A stretch of 64,000 bases of DNA, taken from positions 310,001 through 374,000 of the forward strand of contig NZ_BMRM01000003.1 in assembly GCF_014648635.1 (NCBI RefSeq). Reading direction: 5' to 3'. Shown one piece after another: positions 1 through 42,536 of the stretch. This DNA is from Streptomyces cinerochromogenes (GTDB taxonomy: Bacteria > Actinomycetota > Actinomycetes > Streptomycetales > Streptomycetaceae). The notes below the pieces were generated by a model that was not told the DNA's origin, ran no database searches, and saw only the letters and a program-made list of their open reading frames with translations. The position numbers and the translations under genes were made by a program. The first letter of the stretch is position 1, and the number at the start of each line of letters is the position of its first letter.

Positions 1-3000
1 GAGACGCTGCGCGAACGGCTCGCCGGACTCGGCTGCGAGGCCTGGAACCTGTTCGGACCCACCGAGACCACGGTGTGGTCCACCGCCGGGCGGATCGAGC
101 CGCACCGGCGCGTCACCATCGGCCGGCCCATCGACAACACGCGGATCCACCTCCTCGACGAGCGGGGGCGGCTGGTGCCCGCCGGCGTCCCCGGCGAACT
201 GTGCATCGCCGGGGACGGACTCGCCCTCGGCTACCTCGGCAAGCCGGAACTCACGGCCGAGCGCTTCCCCGACAACCCCTTCGCACCCGGCACCCGGCTG
301 TACCGCACGGGCGACCTGGCACGCTGGCTCAGCGACGGCTCCCTCGAATGCCTGGGCCGCATCGACTCCCAGGTCAAGATCCGCGGCTTCCGCGTCGAAC
401 CCGGCGAGATCGAGCACGTCCTGGCCGGCCACCCGGCCGTCCACGAGTGCGCGGTCGTCGCGCGCACCCAGTCCGCGAGCAAGCAGCTCGTGGCGTACTA
501 CACCCGAGCGGCCGGGACCGGAGCGTCCGCCGGTGAACTCGCCGCACACCTGCGGCGCCGACTGCCCGACTACATGGTGCCGCCGTTCCTCCTGCCCGTC
601 GACCGGCTGCCCCGGACGCCGAACGGCAAGGTGGACCGCAAGGCGCTGGAGGAACGCGACGTGACGCTGCCCGAGGGAGCCGAACCCGCCGTACCGGACG
701 GGCGACCGGACTCCGCACCGGACGGGCCGGCCACCGCGCGGCCCACCGCCGTACCCGACGAGGCCGACGTGCTCGCCCTCTGGCGTGACGTCCTCGGCGT
801 CGGCAACCTCCGTCCCACCGACGCGTTCCTGGACGCCGGCGGCAGCTCGGTGCTGGCCGCCGTGCTCGCCGACCGCGCGGGCAAGCGGTACGCGCTGCCC
901 TTCGGCGCCGCCGAGGTCTTCAAGTGCGTCAGCGCCCGCGGCATGAGCGAGCACCTGACCGCCCTCGGTACCGCCCCCGGGCAGCCGGACCCCGCCGGAA
1001 GGCCCGCCCCGGCGGCCGTCGCCCCCGTGGCCGCGCCGCCCGCCCACCTCCGGGACAGCGTCGCCGTCATCGGCGTCTCCTGCCGGCTGCCGGGCGCCGA
1101 CGACCACCACGCGTTCTGGCGCAACCTCGTCGCCGGCCAGGAGAGCGTGGAGTTCCTCTCCGAGCGGGAACTGCGCCGCCTCGGCGTGGACGAGGAACTC
1201 CTCGCCCACCCGGACTATGTGCCGGTACGGTCCGCGATGCGCGGCAAGGGGCACTTCGACCCCGAGTTCTTCAACGTCACGCCCCGCGACGCCGAGCTGA
1301 TGGACCCGCAGCTGCGACTGCTGCTCCAGCACTCCTGGAAGGCGGTGGAGGACGCCGGCCACCTGCCGGGCGACATCACCGACGCGGCCGTGTACATGTC
1401 CACCAGCAACGCCCTGTACCAGGCACCGCTCGCCGGCCCCGGCGCCCGGCGCGACTCCGAGGGACTCGTCGCCTTCCTCCAGGCGCAGCCCGGCACCATC
1501 CCCACGACCGTCTCGCACCGGCTCGGACTGCGGGGCCCCAGCCTGTACGTGCACAGCAACTGCTCCTCCTCCCTGGCCGGCCTGGCCCTCGCGGTGCAGA
1601 CCATCCAGTCCGGGCAGACCCGGCACGCCCTGGTCGGCGGCGCGAGCGTGTACGGCGAGCACGCCGTCGGCTACCTCCACGAAGAGGGCATGACGCTCTC
1701 CGCCGACGGACACTGCAAGCCCTTCTCGGCCGACGCCGACGGCATGGTCGGCGGCGAGGGCGCCGTCGTCCTGCTGCTGAAGGACGCGGCGTCCGCGGTG
1801 CGCGACGGCGATCACGTCTACGCGCTGCTGCGGGGCGTGGGGATGAACAACGACGGTGACCGCAAGGCCGGCTACTACGCCCCCAGCGTCAGCGGCCAGA
1901 CCGAGCTGATCTCGTCGGTCCTCGACCGCACCGGGGTGCACCCGGAGACGATCGCCTACCTGGAGGCCCACGGCACCGGCACCCGTCTCGGCGACCCCAT
2001 CGAGGTGATGGCGGTCTCCGAGGCCTACCGGCGGCACACCACCAGGACCGGCTTCTGCGGCATCGGCTCCGTCAAGTCCAACCTCGGCCACCTCGACGCC
2101 GCCGCGGGCCTGGCGGGCGTCCTCAAGACCGCGCTGGTCCTCGGCAACCGGCTGGTGCCGCCGACCGTCAACCACAGCGCGCCCAACCCGCAGATCGACT
2201 TCGCGTCCTCGCCCTTCCGCGTCGTGGACCGGCTCACCGCACTCACTCCGGCGAACGGCCCGCTGCGGGCGGCGGTCAGCTCCTTCGGCATCGGCGGCAC
2301 CAACGTCCACGCCATCCTGGAGGAAGCCCCGCCCACCACGGCGGACGAGAGCGCCCCGGCCCCCGGACCGCGGCTCGTACCGCTGTCCGCCGCGAAGCCG
2401 GAGAACCTCCGGCGGTACGCCCGCGACCTCGCCGACCGGCTCGCCGAACCGGAGGGAACCCGGCCCGGACCGCGGCTCGCCGATGTGGCGTACACCCTCC
2501 AGGTCGGCCGCACCGCCCTGGCGGAGCGTGCCGCGTTCGTGGTGCACGACCTGGGCGAACTCGTGGAGGCACTGACGGAGTTCGCCGCCGGCCGCGACCA
2601 CGCCGCGTGCGTGCGCGGCTCCGTGCACGCGTCCCCGGGCCTGCTCGACCAGGACGACCTGCGCGCACTCACCGGCCGGTGGCTCGCCGAGGGCCGGCTG
2701 GACAAGCTCGCCCGGCTGTGGGCCGACGGCGGCTCGGTGGACTGGCACGCGCTGCACACGGGGGAGCACCGGCCGCGCCGGATCAGCCTGCCGACGTACC
2801 CGTTCAGCGAGGAGTACCACTGGCTGGGCGCGGACCCCTCCCGGCAGGAGCCGGGAGGACCCGGCACGGCAGACGCGCAGGTGCAGCTCTTCGCGGAACA
2901 CTGGGTACCGCAGGCCGCGGCCGGCATCCCCTCGGCAGGGGACCAGGTCGTCCTGTGCTTCCTGTCCGGCCGGACCGCGCAGCGGGCCTACGCCCGGGAA

Positions 3001-6000
3001 CTGCGCGAACGCGCCCCCGGCGTACGTCCCGTGTTCGTCGGCCGCACGGGCTCCGGTGAGGACGGCGGCGCCCGCGAGGCGGATCCCGCGGACGAGGACG
3101 CACTGCGGCGGGTCCTGGCGGAGGTCGCCGGCGAGTACGGGCGCATCGACGCCGTCCACTACCTGTGGCCGGCCGAGCACCGGACCACGCAGTCCCTGCT
3201 GGAGGAGCCCTGGCGCGTGGCCACCCTGGCGCGCGCCCTGGCCGGCACCCGGCCGGTGCCCCGCGTCCTCGTCGCCGGGCACTTCCGCGACGCGGCGGAA
3301 GAGGCCGTCCTCGACTCCCTGATCGGCTTCGAGCGGTCCCTCGCCGAGCTGCTGCCCGGCACCTCACTGCGGGTGGTCCTGCACGACGGCGAGGCGTCCG
3401 CCGCCCGCTGGGCCGGCCTGCTGCTCACCGAACAACTGCAGGAACGGCCGGTCAGCGCCCTGTACCGGGCCGGTGCACGCCATGTGTGCCGGGTGGAGCC
3501 GGTCGACGCGGGCACGGCGCCCGGCGCACGCCCCGGGCTGCGCACCGGCGGCACCTACCTCGTCACCGGCGCGTTCGGCGGGCTCGGCCGACGCGTCGCC
3601 GAGCACCTGGCACGCACGTACCGCGCGAACCTGGTCCTCGTCGGCCGCTCCGCACCGTCGGCCGCCGACGAGGACTGGATCCGGACGCTGCGCCGGCACG
3701 GCGCGGACGTCGTCCACCACCGGCTCGACATGAGCGATCCGCACGCCGTGACCCGGCTGCTGGCCACGCTGCCCGCGCTCGACGGGGTCCTGCACGCCGC
3801 GGGTACGGCGGACGCCGTCCCGTTGCCCGACAAGACACGCGCGTCGTTCGAGAAGGTCCTGGGGCCGAAGCTGCACGGCACCCTCGCGCTGGACCGCGCG
3901 CTGCGCGACGCCCCGCGTCCGCCGGCCTTCGTGTGCCACTTCTCGTCGAGCGCGGCCGTCCTCGGCGACTTCGGCAGCTGCGACTACGCGGTGGCCAACC
4001 GCTTCCAGGCGGCGTACGCGCGCGCTCTCTCCGACGACGCGTCGCCGGTGGCGACGATCGCCGTGCAGTGGCCCCTGTGGACCGAAGGCGGGATGGGCGC
4101 GGCGGCACAGCGGGGCAGCGCCGACACCTACCTGGCCGCCACCGGCCAGCGGCCCCTGGACAGTGCGCAGGGCCTCGCCGTCCTGGAACGGCTGCTGACG
4201 GCCCCCCACGCGGCGCCCCTGGTGCTGAACGCCCCGGCGGCGCGGGCCACGACGCTCGTCCGGCGTGCCGTCGAACCGGCACCTGCGGCCGAACGGCGCG
4301 CCCCGGAGCCGTCCTCCGCTCCGGCGCGCCCGGCACAGGAGCAGGACGGCGCCGGGTCCGCCCCGGCGGCACCGCGGCCGGACCTCACCGAGACCGTCCG
4401 TGAGGTCGTCCGGGAGAGCCTGAAGCTCCCGGCGCACCGGCTCGACGACCGCACCCCCTTCGTCGACCTGGGGCTGGACTCGCTGCGCCTGACCCAGCTC
4501 GCGCACCAGCTGTCGGAGCGCGTCGGCGTGCGGCTTCTGCCGACCGTGCTGTACGACCACCCGACGGTCGAGCGCCTGGCCGGCCATCTGGCCGCGGTGG
4601 CGCCCGTCGACGCACGGCCCGACACCGCCGCCGCGCGGGAGACGGCCCCGGAGTCCCTCGCCACGCAGCCGCCCACCCCCGTGCCCGCCGGCCGCGACGA
4701 GCCCGTCGCCGTCATCGGCATGAGCGGCATCTTCCCCGGCTGCCGCTCGGTCGCCGAGTTCTGGGACGCGCTCGCCGAGGGCCGGGACATGGTCCAGCGG
4801 CTGCCCGCCGTGCGCTTCGGCGACGCCCCGGCACCGGACGGCCCGGACGGCCGCTACCCCTGGATGGGCAGCATCGACTGGGCGGACGAGTTCGACGCCG
4901 GCTTCTTCGAGTTCGCGCCCAAGGAGGCCCGGACCCTCGATCCGCGCCAGCGCCACCTGCTCCAGGAGTGCTGGAAGGCCCTGGAGGACGCCGCCCTGGG
5001 CGCGGAGGAACTGAAGGGCCGCCGCGTCGGCGTGTTCGTCGGCGTGGAGCAGGGCGACTACCAGCTGCTGGTGAAGGACGGCGGCAACGTCACCTCCAAC
5101 CACGATGGCGTCCTCGCCGCCCGGCTGTCGTACTTCATGGACCTCAAGGGCCCGGTGCTGGCGGTCAACACGTCCTGCTCGTCCGGTCTCGTGGCGCTGC
5201 ACCAGGCGTGCACGAGCCTGCGGCAGAAGGAGTGCGACATCGCCGTCGTCGCCGCCGCGAACCTCGTCCTCACCCCCGAGGCGCTCGCGGCGATGGACAA
5301 GGCGGGCATGCTGTCCCCTCAGGGGCGCTGCTTCACATTCGACCGGCGCGCCGACGGCATGGTCCCCGGTGAGGCGGTCACGGCCCTCGTGCTGCGCCCG
5401 CTGGACGCGGCCGAGGCGCACGGCGACCCGGTGCGGAGCGTGATCGTGGCGAGCGGCCTCAACTACGACGGCCGCACCAACGGCATCACCGCGCCCGCCG
5501 GGGAAGCCCAGCGCGAACTGATCGAGTCCGTTCACGAGCGTGCCGGAATCGACCCGCGGGACCTCGGTCTCGTCGTCGCGCACGGGACGGGCACGAAGCT
5601 CGGCGACCCGGTCGAGGCGAACGCGCTGCGCGCCGCATTCCACGCCCGCGGCGCCGCGGGCGCGGGACAGTTCTGCGCGCTGACCTCCACCAAGACGAAC
5701 TTCGGCCACACCTTCGCCGCCTCCGGCCTGGTGGGCCTGATGTGCCTGTCGGAGTCGGTCCGCAGGGGAGTCGTCCCGGCGAGCCTGCACTACCGCGACG
5801 GGAACGAGTACATCGACTGGAGCGGCAGCCCGTTCTACGTCAACACCACCACCAAGCCGTGGGTGACGGAGGGCCGGCCGCGCATGGGCGCGGTCAGCGC
5901 GTTCGGCATGAGCGGCACCAACGCCCATGTCGTCGTGCGTGAGCACACCGGCCCCGCGCCGGTGCCCGCTCCGCGCGCCACCAGCCATCTGCTGCCCCTG

Positions 6001-8459
6001 TCGGCCAAGACCCAGGAGGCGCTGGGCGAGCTGGTGGACCGCCTGCTCGAACGGATCGACGACGGCGGGCTGCGGGACGCCGACCTGCCGCAGCTGAGCC
6101 GGACCCTGTTCAGCGGACGCCACCACTTCCGGCACCGCTGCGCGGTCGTCGTGGACACCCTCGACGAGGCCGCGGCGCTGTGGCGCACCTGGCGTGCCGA
6201 CGGGGGCACGTCCGACCCCGCCTGGTTCGCGGGCACGGTGGCCCGTGACTTCTCCGCGGACACCGACGGCGAGTCCGTCGCCGCCTGGACCACCCGGGCC
6301 GGGGACGGACGGTCGGACGCCACGGAGCGCAGGACGGCCCTGGCCGCACTGGCACGCCTCTACGTGGCCGGCCACGACGTGCCCTGCCCGGACCCGGCCC
6401 CGGCCACCGGACCCCGCCCGGCCCGGCTGCGCCTGCCCACCTACCCCTTCGCCCGGACCCGCTACTGGGTACGACGGGAAGCCACCGCGCCGCTGACCGC
6501 GGCCTCCGAGCCCGCCGCCCCGCTGACCGCGGCCTCCGAGCCCGCCGTGCCGCTGACCGCGGCCTCCGAGCCCGCCGTGCCGCTGACCGCGGTCTCCGAG
6601 TCCGTTGCCTCGTTGGCCGCCGCCTCCCGGTCCGCCGTGCCGGAGGCTCCCGCCGCCCCGGCACCGTCCGGGACGCCCGGCGGACCGGCCGTCCGGCGCG
6701 TCGTGCTCACCGACCTGACACGGCTGCCGCACCGGCTCGACGACGTCACCGCACCGCCGCGCCGCACGGTGACACTGCCCGCGCTCACGGCGCCGCCCGC
6801 CCCGGCCGGCCCCGCGACGGAGCAGCCGGCCGCCGCCCCGCGGCCGGTCACGCTGGACCACGACATCCTGGACGACCTGAAGTCGGCGGCGGACATCGAC
6901 TTCGGCGGCATGGTGGCCACCCTGAACCGCACCGGGGTCATGGTGGAGCACCTGATCCCCTACTCCTCGGACTTCGCCGAGTACGCCGCAGGGTGCGGCG
7001 GCGAGGTGCTCGACCTCGGCTGCGCGTACGGCGTCGCCAGCATCGCGGCGCTGGAGCGCGGAGCCCACGTCGTCGCGCTGGACATGGAGCGCAAGCACCT
7101 GGACATCCTCGGACAGCGCGTCACCGACGAGGCCCGGCAGCGGCTGACCCTGCAACAGGGCGTGCTGCCCGACGTCGACTTCGCCGACGGCCGCTTCACG
7201 GCGGTGCACGCCAGCCGCGTCATGCACTTCCTCGGCCCGGACGACGTCCGGCTGACGCTGCGCAAGATGTTCCGCTGGCTGGCGCCCGGCGGGAAGGTGT
7301 TCCTGAGCACGGACTCGCCCTACTTCGGCTACTGGGCCTCCAAGGCGGCCGAGTACGAGGAGCGCAGGCGGGCCGGTGATCCCTGGCCCGGCTACATCCC
7401 GGACGTCGCCGCCCACTTCGACCCGGCGCACGTCGTCGGCGGACCGAGCCTGATCAACGCGCTCGACCCGGAGGTGTTCCGCAGGGAGTGCGAGGCCGCC
7501 GGGTTCGTCGTGGAACGCGCCGGGTACTTCGGGGCGGTCGGCGTGGACGAGGGCGCCTACGGGGCTCCCGGTCCCGACATGGAGCACGTGGGGATCATCG
7601 CGCGCAAGCCGGACCACGCCGCCCGCGAGGCGGCCGGAGCGGTCGTGCGCAGCGCCGACGGCCTCCCCGTCCACCACCGGGTGCGCGGCGGACGCCCCGG
7701 CGCCCCCGCCCTGGTGTTCGTCCACGGCCTGGGCTGCGACCAGTCGTACTGGGACCGCCAGGCCGAGCACTTCGCCGGGGACTTCACCGTCGTCACCCTC
7801 GACCTCGCCGGGCACGGCCGGTCCGGGCGGGATCGGCGGCGCTGGACCGTCGAGGCGTTCGCGGCCGACGTGGCCGCCGTCGTGGACCACGTCGGCGCCC
7901 AGGACGTGATCCTCGTCGGCCACTCGCTGGGCGGCCCGGTCATGCTGGCCGCGGTGCCCCTGCTGGCCGGGCGGGTCCGGGGCATGGTCGGCGTGGACAC
8001 CCTGCACACCTTCGACCCCCGTCCGCTCAGCGAGGCACAGATCGACCGGTTCGTCCGGACGTTCGCCGAAGACCCGGTACGTGCCGAGGAACTGTTCCTC
8101 GACGCGCGCCGGGCGGACCTGATCGAGCTGGTGGAGCGGACCCGCGCGCACGTCGGCGCGGAGATCGTGTCGGCGGCGTTCCGCGAGATGCTGACGTACC
8201 TTCAGCGGCTGCCGCACCACCCCGCCGTCCCGCTGACCCTGGTCAACTCGACCTCCTGGATGCCGACGGACACCGACTCGGCCGCGCGCCGCGGGGTCGA
8301 GGTGGAACTGGTCGAGGGCGTCGGGCACTTCGCGATGCTGGAGGACCCCGACGCGCTCAACGCATCGCTGGCCAGGCATGTCCGCCGCATCACCGGGGCC
8401 ACCCCGGAACGCGTTGCCACCCCCGCCGGGCGGCCCGGGGCGGACGGGGGCGAGGAACG

Positions 8460-8463
<4 letters not shown>
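1..8463 (+). CDS. Hybrid NRPS-PKS, 5'-truncated: A-PCP-KS-KR-ACP-KS-MT-alpha/beta hydrolase
   Basis: The frame is open from base 1, so the N-terminus lies upstream; 2820 residues are present. In order (residues from the window start): the rest of an adenylation domain (NLFGPTETTVW near 20-30, A10 PNGKVD near 208), PCP (GGSS, Ser about 282), KS1 (Cys 521 in SNCSSS, HGTGT His 657, SNLGH His 697), KR (GAFGGLG about 1190, Tyr 1329 in YAVAN), ACP (GLDSL, Ser 1494), KS2 (Cys 1726 in TSCSS, HGTGT), a class I SAM methyltransferase (LDLGCAYG near 2337) and an alpha/beta hydrolase (HG near 2572, GHSLGG Ser 2642, GHF His 2776). No AT occurs, so malonyl is loaded in trans. The visible end of the A-domain specificity code (L..VW) fits Gly, weakly. 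KR1 lacks the B-type Asp, so it is probably A-type. The protein ends without an ACP; the acceptor ACPs for KS2 start the next protein. Stop and next start overlap as ATGA. Placing a methyltransferase and hydrolase between KS2 and its ACPs is unusual. Confidence 0.95.
6490..6609 (+). repeat. 30-bp tandem repeat, 4 units, in PKS linker
   Basis: Four head-to-tail 30-bp units begin at 6490, 6520, 6550 and 6580. Each encodes a variant of PLTAASEPAV in the Ala/Ser/Pro-rich linker between KS2 and the methyltransferase. The last unit has diverged and further degenerate copies follow. The repeats look like linker expansion by slippage or unequal crossing-over. Confidence 0.9.
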
Positions 8464-39729
<31,266 letters not shown>

Positions 39730-39767
39730 CCGACGACCCGCCGCGACCCGGCGGCCTGTGGCAAGTG

Positions 39768-40031
39768 ATGGTGGACATGAGAAGCGAAGAGATCCTGCCC
39801 CTGATCACCGAGGCGATCGTGGAGGTGCTGCCCGAGCTGGACGGCCACCCCTTCGCCGAGTCCGACTCCCTGGAGGCGCTCGGCGCGGACTCGATGGACC
39901 GGGCGGAGATCGTCATGGTCGTGCTGGAACGACTGGACCTGGAGGTACCCCTGGTCGAGACGCACGGCCCGCGGAACCTGGGCGAACTCGCCGGGCTGCT
40001 GAGCGAGAAGACCTCCGCGAGGGCCCGGTAA
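39768..40031 (+). CDS. Free-standing donor ACP of the beta-branching cassette
   Basis: 87 residues. A single ACP fold with GADSMDRAEIVM around the phosphopantetheine Ser; the opening (EEILPLITEAIVEVLPEL) resembles AcpK-type ACPs that carry malonyl and then acetyl for HMG-synthase-like enzymes. It sits 38 bp after the last NRPS gene and directly before the cassette KS. I chose the ATG at 39768 (MVDMRSEE); the in-frame ATG at 39777 is an equally short alternative, and neither has a strong Shine-Dalgarno. Confidence 0.9.
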   Translation: MVDMRSEEILPLITEAIVEVLPELDGHPFAESDSLEALGADSMDRAEIVMVVLERLDLEVPLVETHGPRNLGELAGLLSEKTSARAR

Positions 40032-40032
40032 C

Positions 40033-41268
40033 GTGCGTGACGTCGCCGAGATCGTGGTGACCGGGATGGGCGTCACCACGGCCGTCGGGCAGGGCAAGGA
40101 GCGGTTCGCGCGGGCGCTGTTCGCCGGGGAGCACCGCTTCGGTGTGCTGCAGCGCCCCGGCCGGCAGCTCGACAGCAGGTTCGTGGGCGCGGAGATCCCC
40201 GCGTTCACCCCGCCCGCCCGGGTGGCCGCCCGCGACCTGCGTACCGCCTCCCTCACGGCCCAGGTGGCGCTCGCCACCCTGGAGGAGGCCTGGACGGAGG
40301 CCGGTCTGGACGAGGCCGACCCCTTCCGCGTCGGCCTCGTCGTCGGCGGCAGCAACGTGCAGCAGCGCGAGCTGGTGCAGGCCCACGACAGGCACCGCGC
40401 GAAGCCCCGCTTCCTCCGGCCCGGCTACGGCATGTCCTACCTGGACACCGACCTGTGCGCCCTGGCCACGGCGGCCTTCGGCATCCGCGGCCTGGCCCAC
40501 ACGGTCGGCGGCGCCTCGGCCTCCGGCCAGCTCGCCGTCATCGAGGCGGCCGAGGCCGTCGCGTCCGGCCGGGTCGACGTCTGCATCGCGCTCGGTGCCC
40601 TCGCGGACCTGTCGTACTGGGAACTCCTCGCCCTGCAGTCGATGGGCGCCATGGCGCCCGAACACTGCGCCGACGCCCCCGAAGCGGCCTGCCGCCCCTT
40701 CGACACGGGCCACAAGGGCTTCGTCTTCGGCGAGGCCTGCGCGGCCCTCGTCGTGGAACGCCGCGGGGCCCGCCCACCGCGCGAGCACGCCCCCTACGCG
40801 CGGCTGGCCGGCTGGTCGGTGCAGCTCGACGGCAACCGCGGCCCGAACCCCTCGCCGGAGGGCGAGGTCCGGGCGATCCGGCAGGCCCTCGGCACCGCGG
40901 GCCTCACCGCCGCGGACATCGACTACGTCAACCCGCACGGCACCGCCTCGCCCGTCGGCGACCGTACCGAGGCCCGGGCGCTCAGGGAGAGCGGACTCAC
41001 CCGCGCCGCCGTCAACGCCACCAAGTCGATCACCGGCCACGGACTCAGCGCGGCCGGCGCGGTGGAGGCGGTCGCCGCGCTGCTCCAGATGCGCCACGGC
41101 CGGCTGCACCCCACCCGCAACCTCCACGACCCGGTCGACGACTCCCTGCACTGGGTGCGCGGCGCCGCGGTCGAGGCGCGGGTGCGCCACTGCCTGAGCC
41201 TGAGCATGGGCTTCGGCGGCATCAACACGGCACTGTGCATGAGCGCGTGCGAACCAGGGAGAGCGTAG
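40033..41268 (+). CDS. Decarboxylative ketosynthase-like enzyme (active Cys replaced by Ser)
   Basis: GTG start one base after the ACP stop; 411 residues, normal for a single KS. The active-site region reads GGASASGQLA, with Ser 162 where condensing KSs have Cys, while the two His motifs remain (PHGTASPVGD, SITGHGLSAAG). In HMG-synthase cassettes such KSs decarboxylate malonyl-ACP to acetyl-ACP, the nucleophile donor for beta-branching. Position between the free ACP and the HMG synthase supports this. Confidence 0.93.
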   Translation: MRDVAEIVVTGMGVTTAVGQGKERFARALFAGEHRFGVLQRPGRQLDSRFVGAEIPAFTPPARVAARDLRTASLTAQVALATLEEAWTEAGLDEADPFRVGLVVGGSNVQQRELVQAHDRHRAKPRFLRPGYGMSYLDTDLCALATAAFGIRGLAHTVGGASASGQLAVIEAAEAVASGRVDVCIALGALADLSYWELLALQSMGAMAPEHCADAPEAACRPFDTGHKGFVFGEACAALVVERRGARPPREHAPYARLAGWSVQLDGNRGPNPSPEGEVRAIRQALGTAGLTAADIDYVNPHGTASPVGDRTEARALRESGLTRAAVNATKSITGHGLSAAGAVEAVAALLQMRHGRLHPTRNLHDPVDDSLHWVRGAAVEARVRHCLSLSMGFGGINTALCMSACEPGRA

Positions 41269-41273
41269 AGGTC

Positions 41274-42536
41274 ATGTCCCGCGTCGGAATCGAAGCCATG
41301 AACGTGTTCGGCGGCTCGGCCGTGCTCGACGTCGCCCAGCTGGCGCGGCGCCGGGGACTCGACCCGCAGCGGCTGGACAACCTGCTGATGCGGGAGAAGA
41401 CGGTCGCCCTGCCCTTCGAGGACCCGGTGACCTTCGGCGCCAACGCGGCCCGCCCCCTCCTGGACCGGATGAGTCCGCAGGACAGGGACCGCATCGAGCT
41501 GCTGATCACCTGCACCGAGTCGGGCATCGACTTCTCGAAGTCCGTGAGCACCTACCTCCACGACCAGCTGGGGCTCAGCCGCAACTGCCGCATGTTCGAG
41601 CTGAAGCAGGCCTGCTACGCCGGCACCGCCGGACTGCAGATGGCCTGCAACTTCATCCTGTCGCAGACCTCGCCGGGCGCCAAGGCCCTGGTGATCGCCA
41701 CCGACATCTCGCGCTACCACCTCGAGGACGGCGCCGACGCCTCGGCCCAGGACTGGTCCTACGCCGAACCCAGCGGCGGCGCCGGCGCCGTGGCCATGCT
41801 GATCAGCGACGTCCCCCACGTGTTCCGGCTCGACGTGGGCGCCAGCGGCACGTACGGCTACGAGGTCATGGACACCTGCCGCCCCGCGCCGGACAGCGAG
41901 TCCGGAGACGTGGACCTGTCGCTGATGTCCTACCTGGACTGCTGCGAACAGTCCTACCGGGCCTACGAGCGCAAGGTCGAGGGCGCCGACTACCGCGACT
42001 CCTTCCAGTACCTGGCCTTCCACACGCCGTTCGGCGGCATGGTCAAGGGCGCCCACCGCACGATGATGCGGAAGGTCGCGGGGGTCAGGGGCGGCGAGAT
42101 CGCCGAGGACTTCGAGCGCCGGGTGGCGCCCGGACTGGCGTACTGCGGCCGCGTCGGCAACGTCATGGGCGCCACCGTGTTCCTGTCGCTGGCGAGCACC
42201 GTGTGCAACGGCGACTTCGACAGCCCCAAGCGGATCGGCCTGTTCTCCTACGGCTCCGGCTGCTGCTCGGAGTTCTACAGCGGCGTGGTGACACCGGACG
42301 GCGCGACGCGGCTGAAGGAGACGGGCATCGGGGCGCACCTCGACGCCCGCCACCGCCTGACCATCGACGCGTACGAAACTCTCCTGGCGAAGAGCGACTT
42401 CGTACGCTTCGGCACCCGCGACACGACGGTCGACCAGAGCCTCGTCCCCGCGACCCGGCCGGCGCACGGCACCGGACCCCGCCTGGTCCTCCGGGCCGTC
42501 AAGGACTTCCACCGGGAGTACGCATGGGTGGACTGA
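41274..42536 (+). CDS. HMG-CoA synthase-like beta-branching enzyme
   Basis: 420 residues, full length for the family. Catalytic Cys 114 lies in ELKQACYAGTAGLQ and the catalytic His in FHTPFGGMVKGAHR; GSGCCSEFYSG near the C-terminus is also typical. The enzyme adds an acetyl-ACP carbanion to the beta-keto group of an ACP-bound polyketide. The likely substrate is the intermediate on the three Trp-motif ACPs at the start of the 8460-22967 protein. The ATG at 41274 follows AGGGAGAG; the gene starts 5 bp after the KS stop and overlaps the next gene by 13 bp. Confidence 0.94.
   Translation: MSRVGIEAMNVFGGSAVLDVAQLARRRGLDPQRLDNLLMREKTVALPFEDPVTFGANAARPLLDRMSPQDRDRIELLITCTESGIDFSKSVSTYLHDQLGLSRNCRMFELKQACYAGTAGLQMACNFILSQTSPGAKALVIATDISRYHLEDGADASAQDWSYAEPSGGAGAVAMLISDVPHVFRLDVGASGTYGYEVMDTCRPAPDSESGDVDLSLMSYLDCCEQSYRAYERKVEGADYRDSFQYLAFHTPFGGMVKGAHRTMMRKVAGVRGGEIAEDFERRVAPGLAYCGRVGNVMGATVFLSLASTVCNGDFDSPKRIGLFSYGSGCCSEFYSGVVTPDGATRLKETGIGAHLDARHRLTIDAYETLLAKSDFVRFGTRDTTVDQSLVPATRPAHGTGPRLVLRAVKDFHREYAWVD

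Noticed and set aside
39777..40031. Alternative ACP start at the second ATG
   Set aside because: Possible, but the upstream ATG at 39768 gives slightly better spacing from upstream purines. The product is the same apart from three residues.
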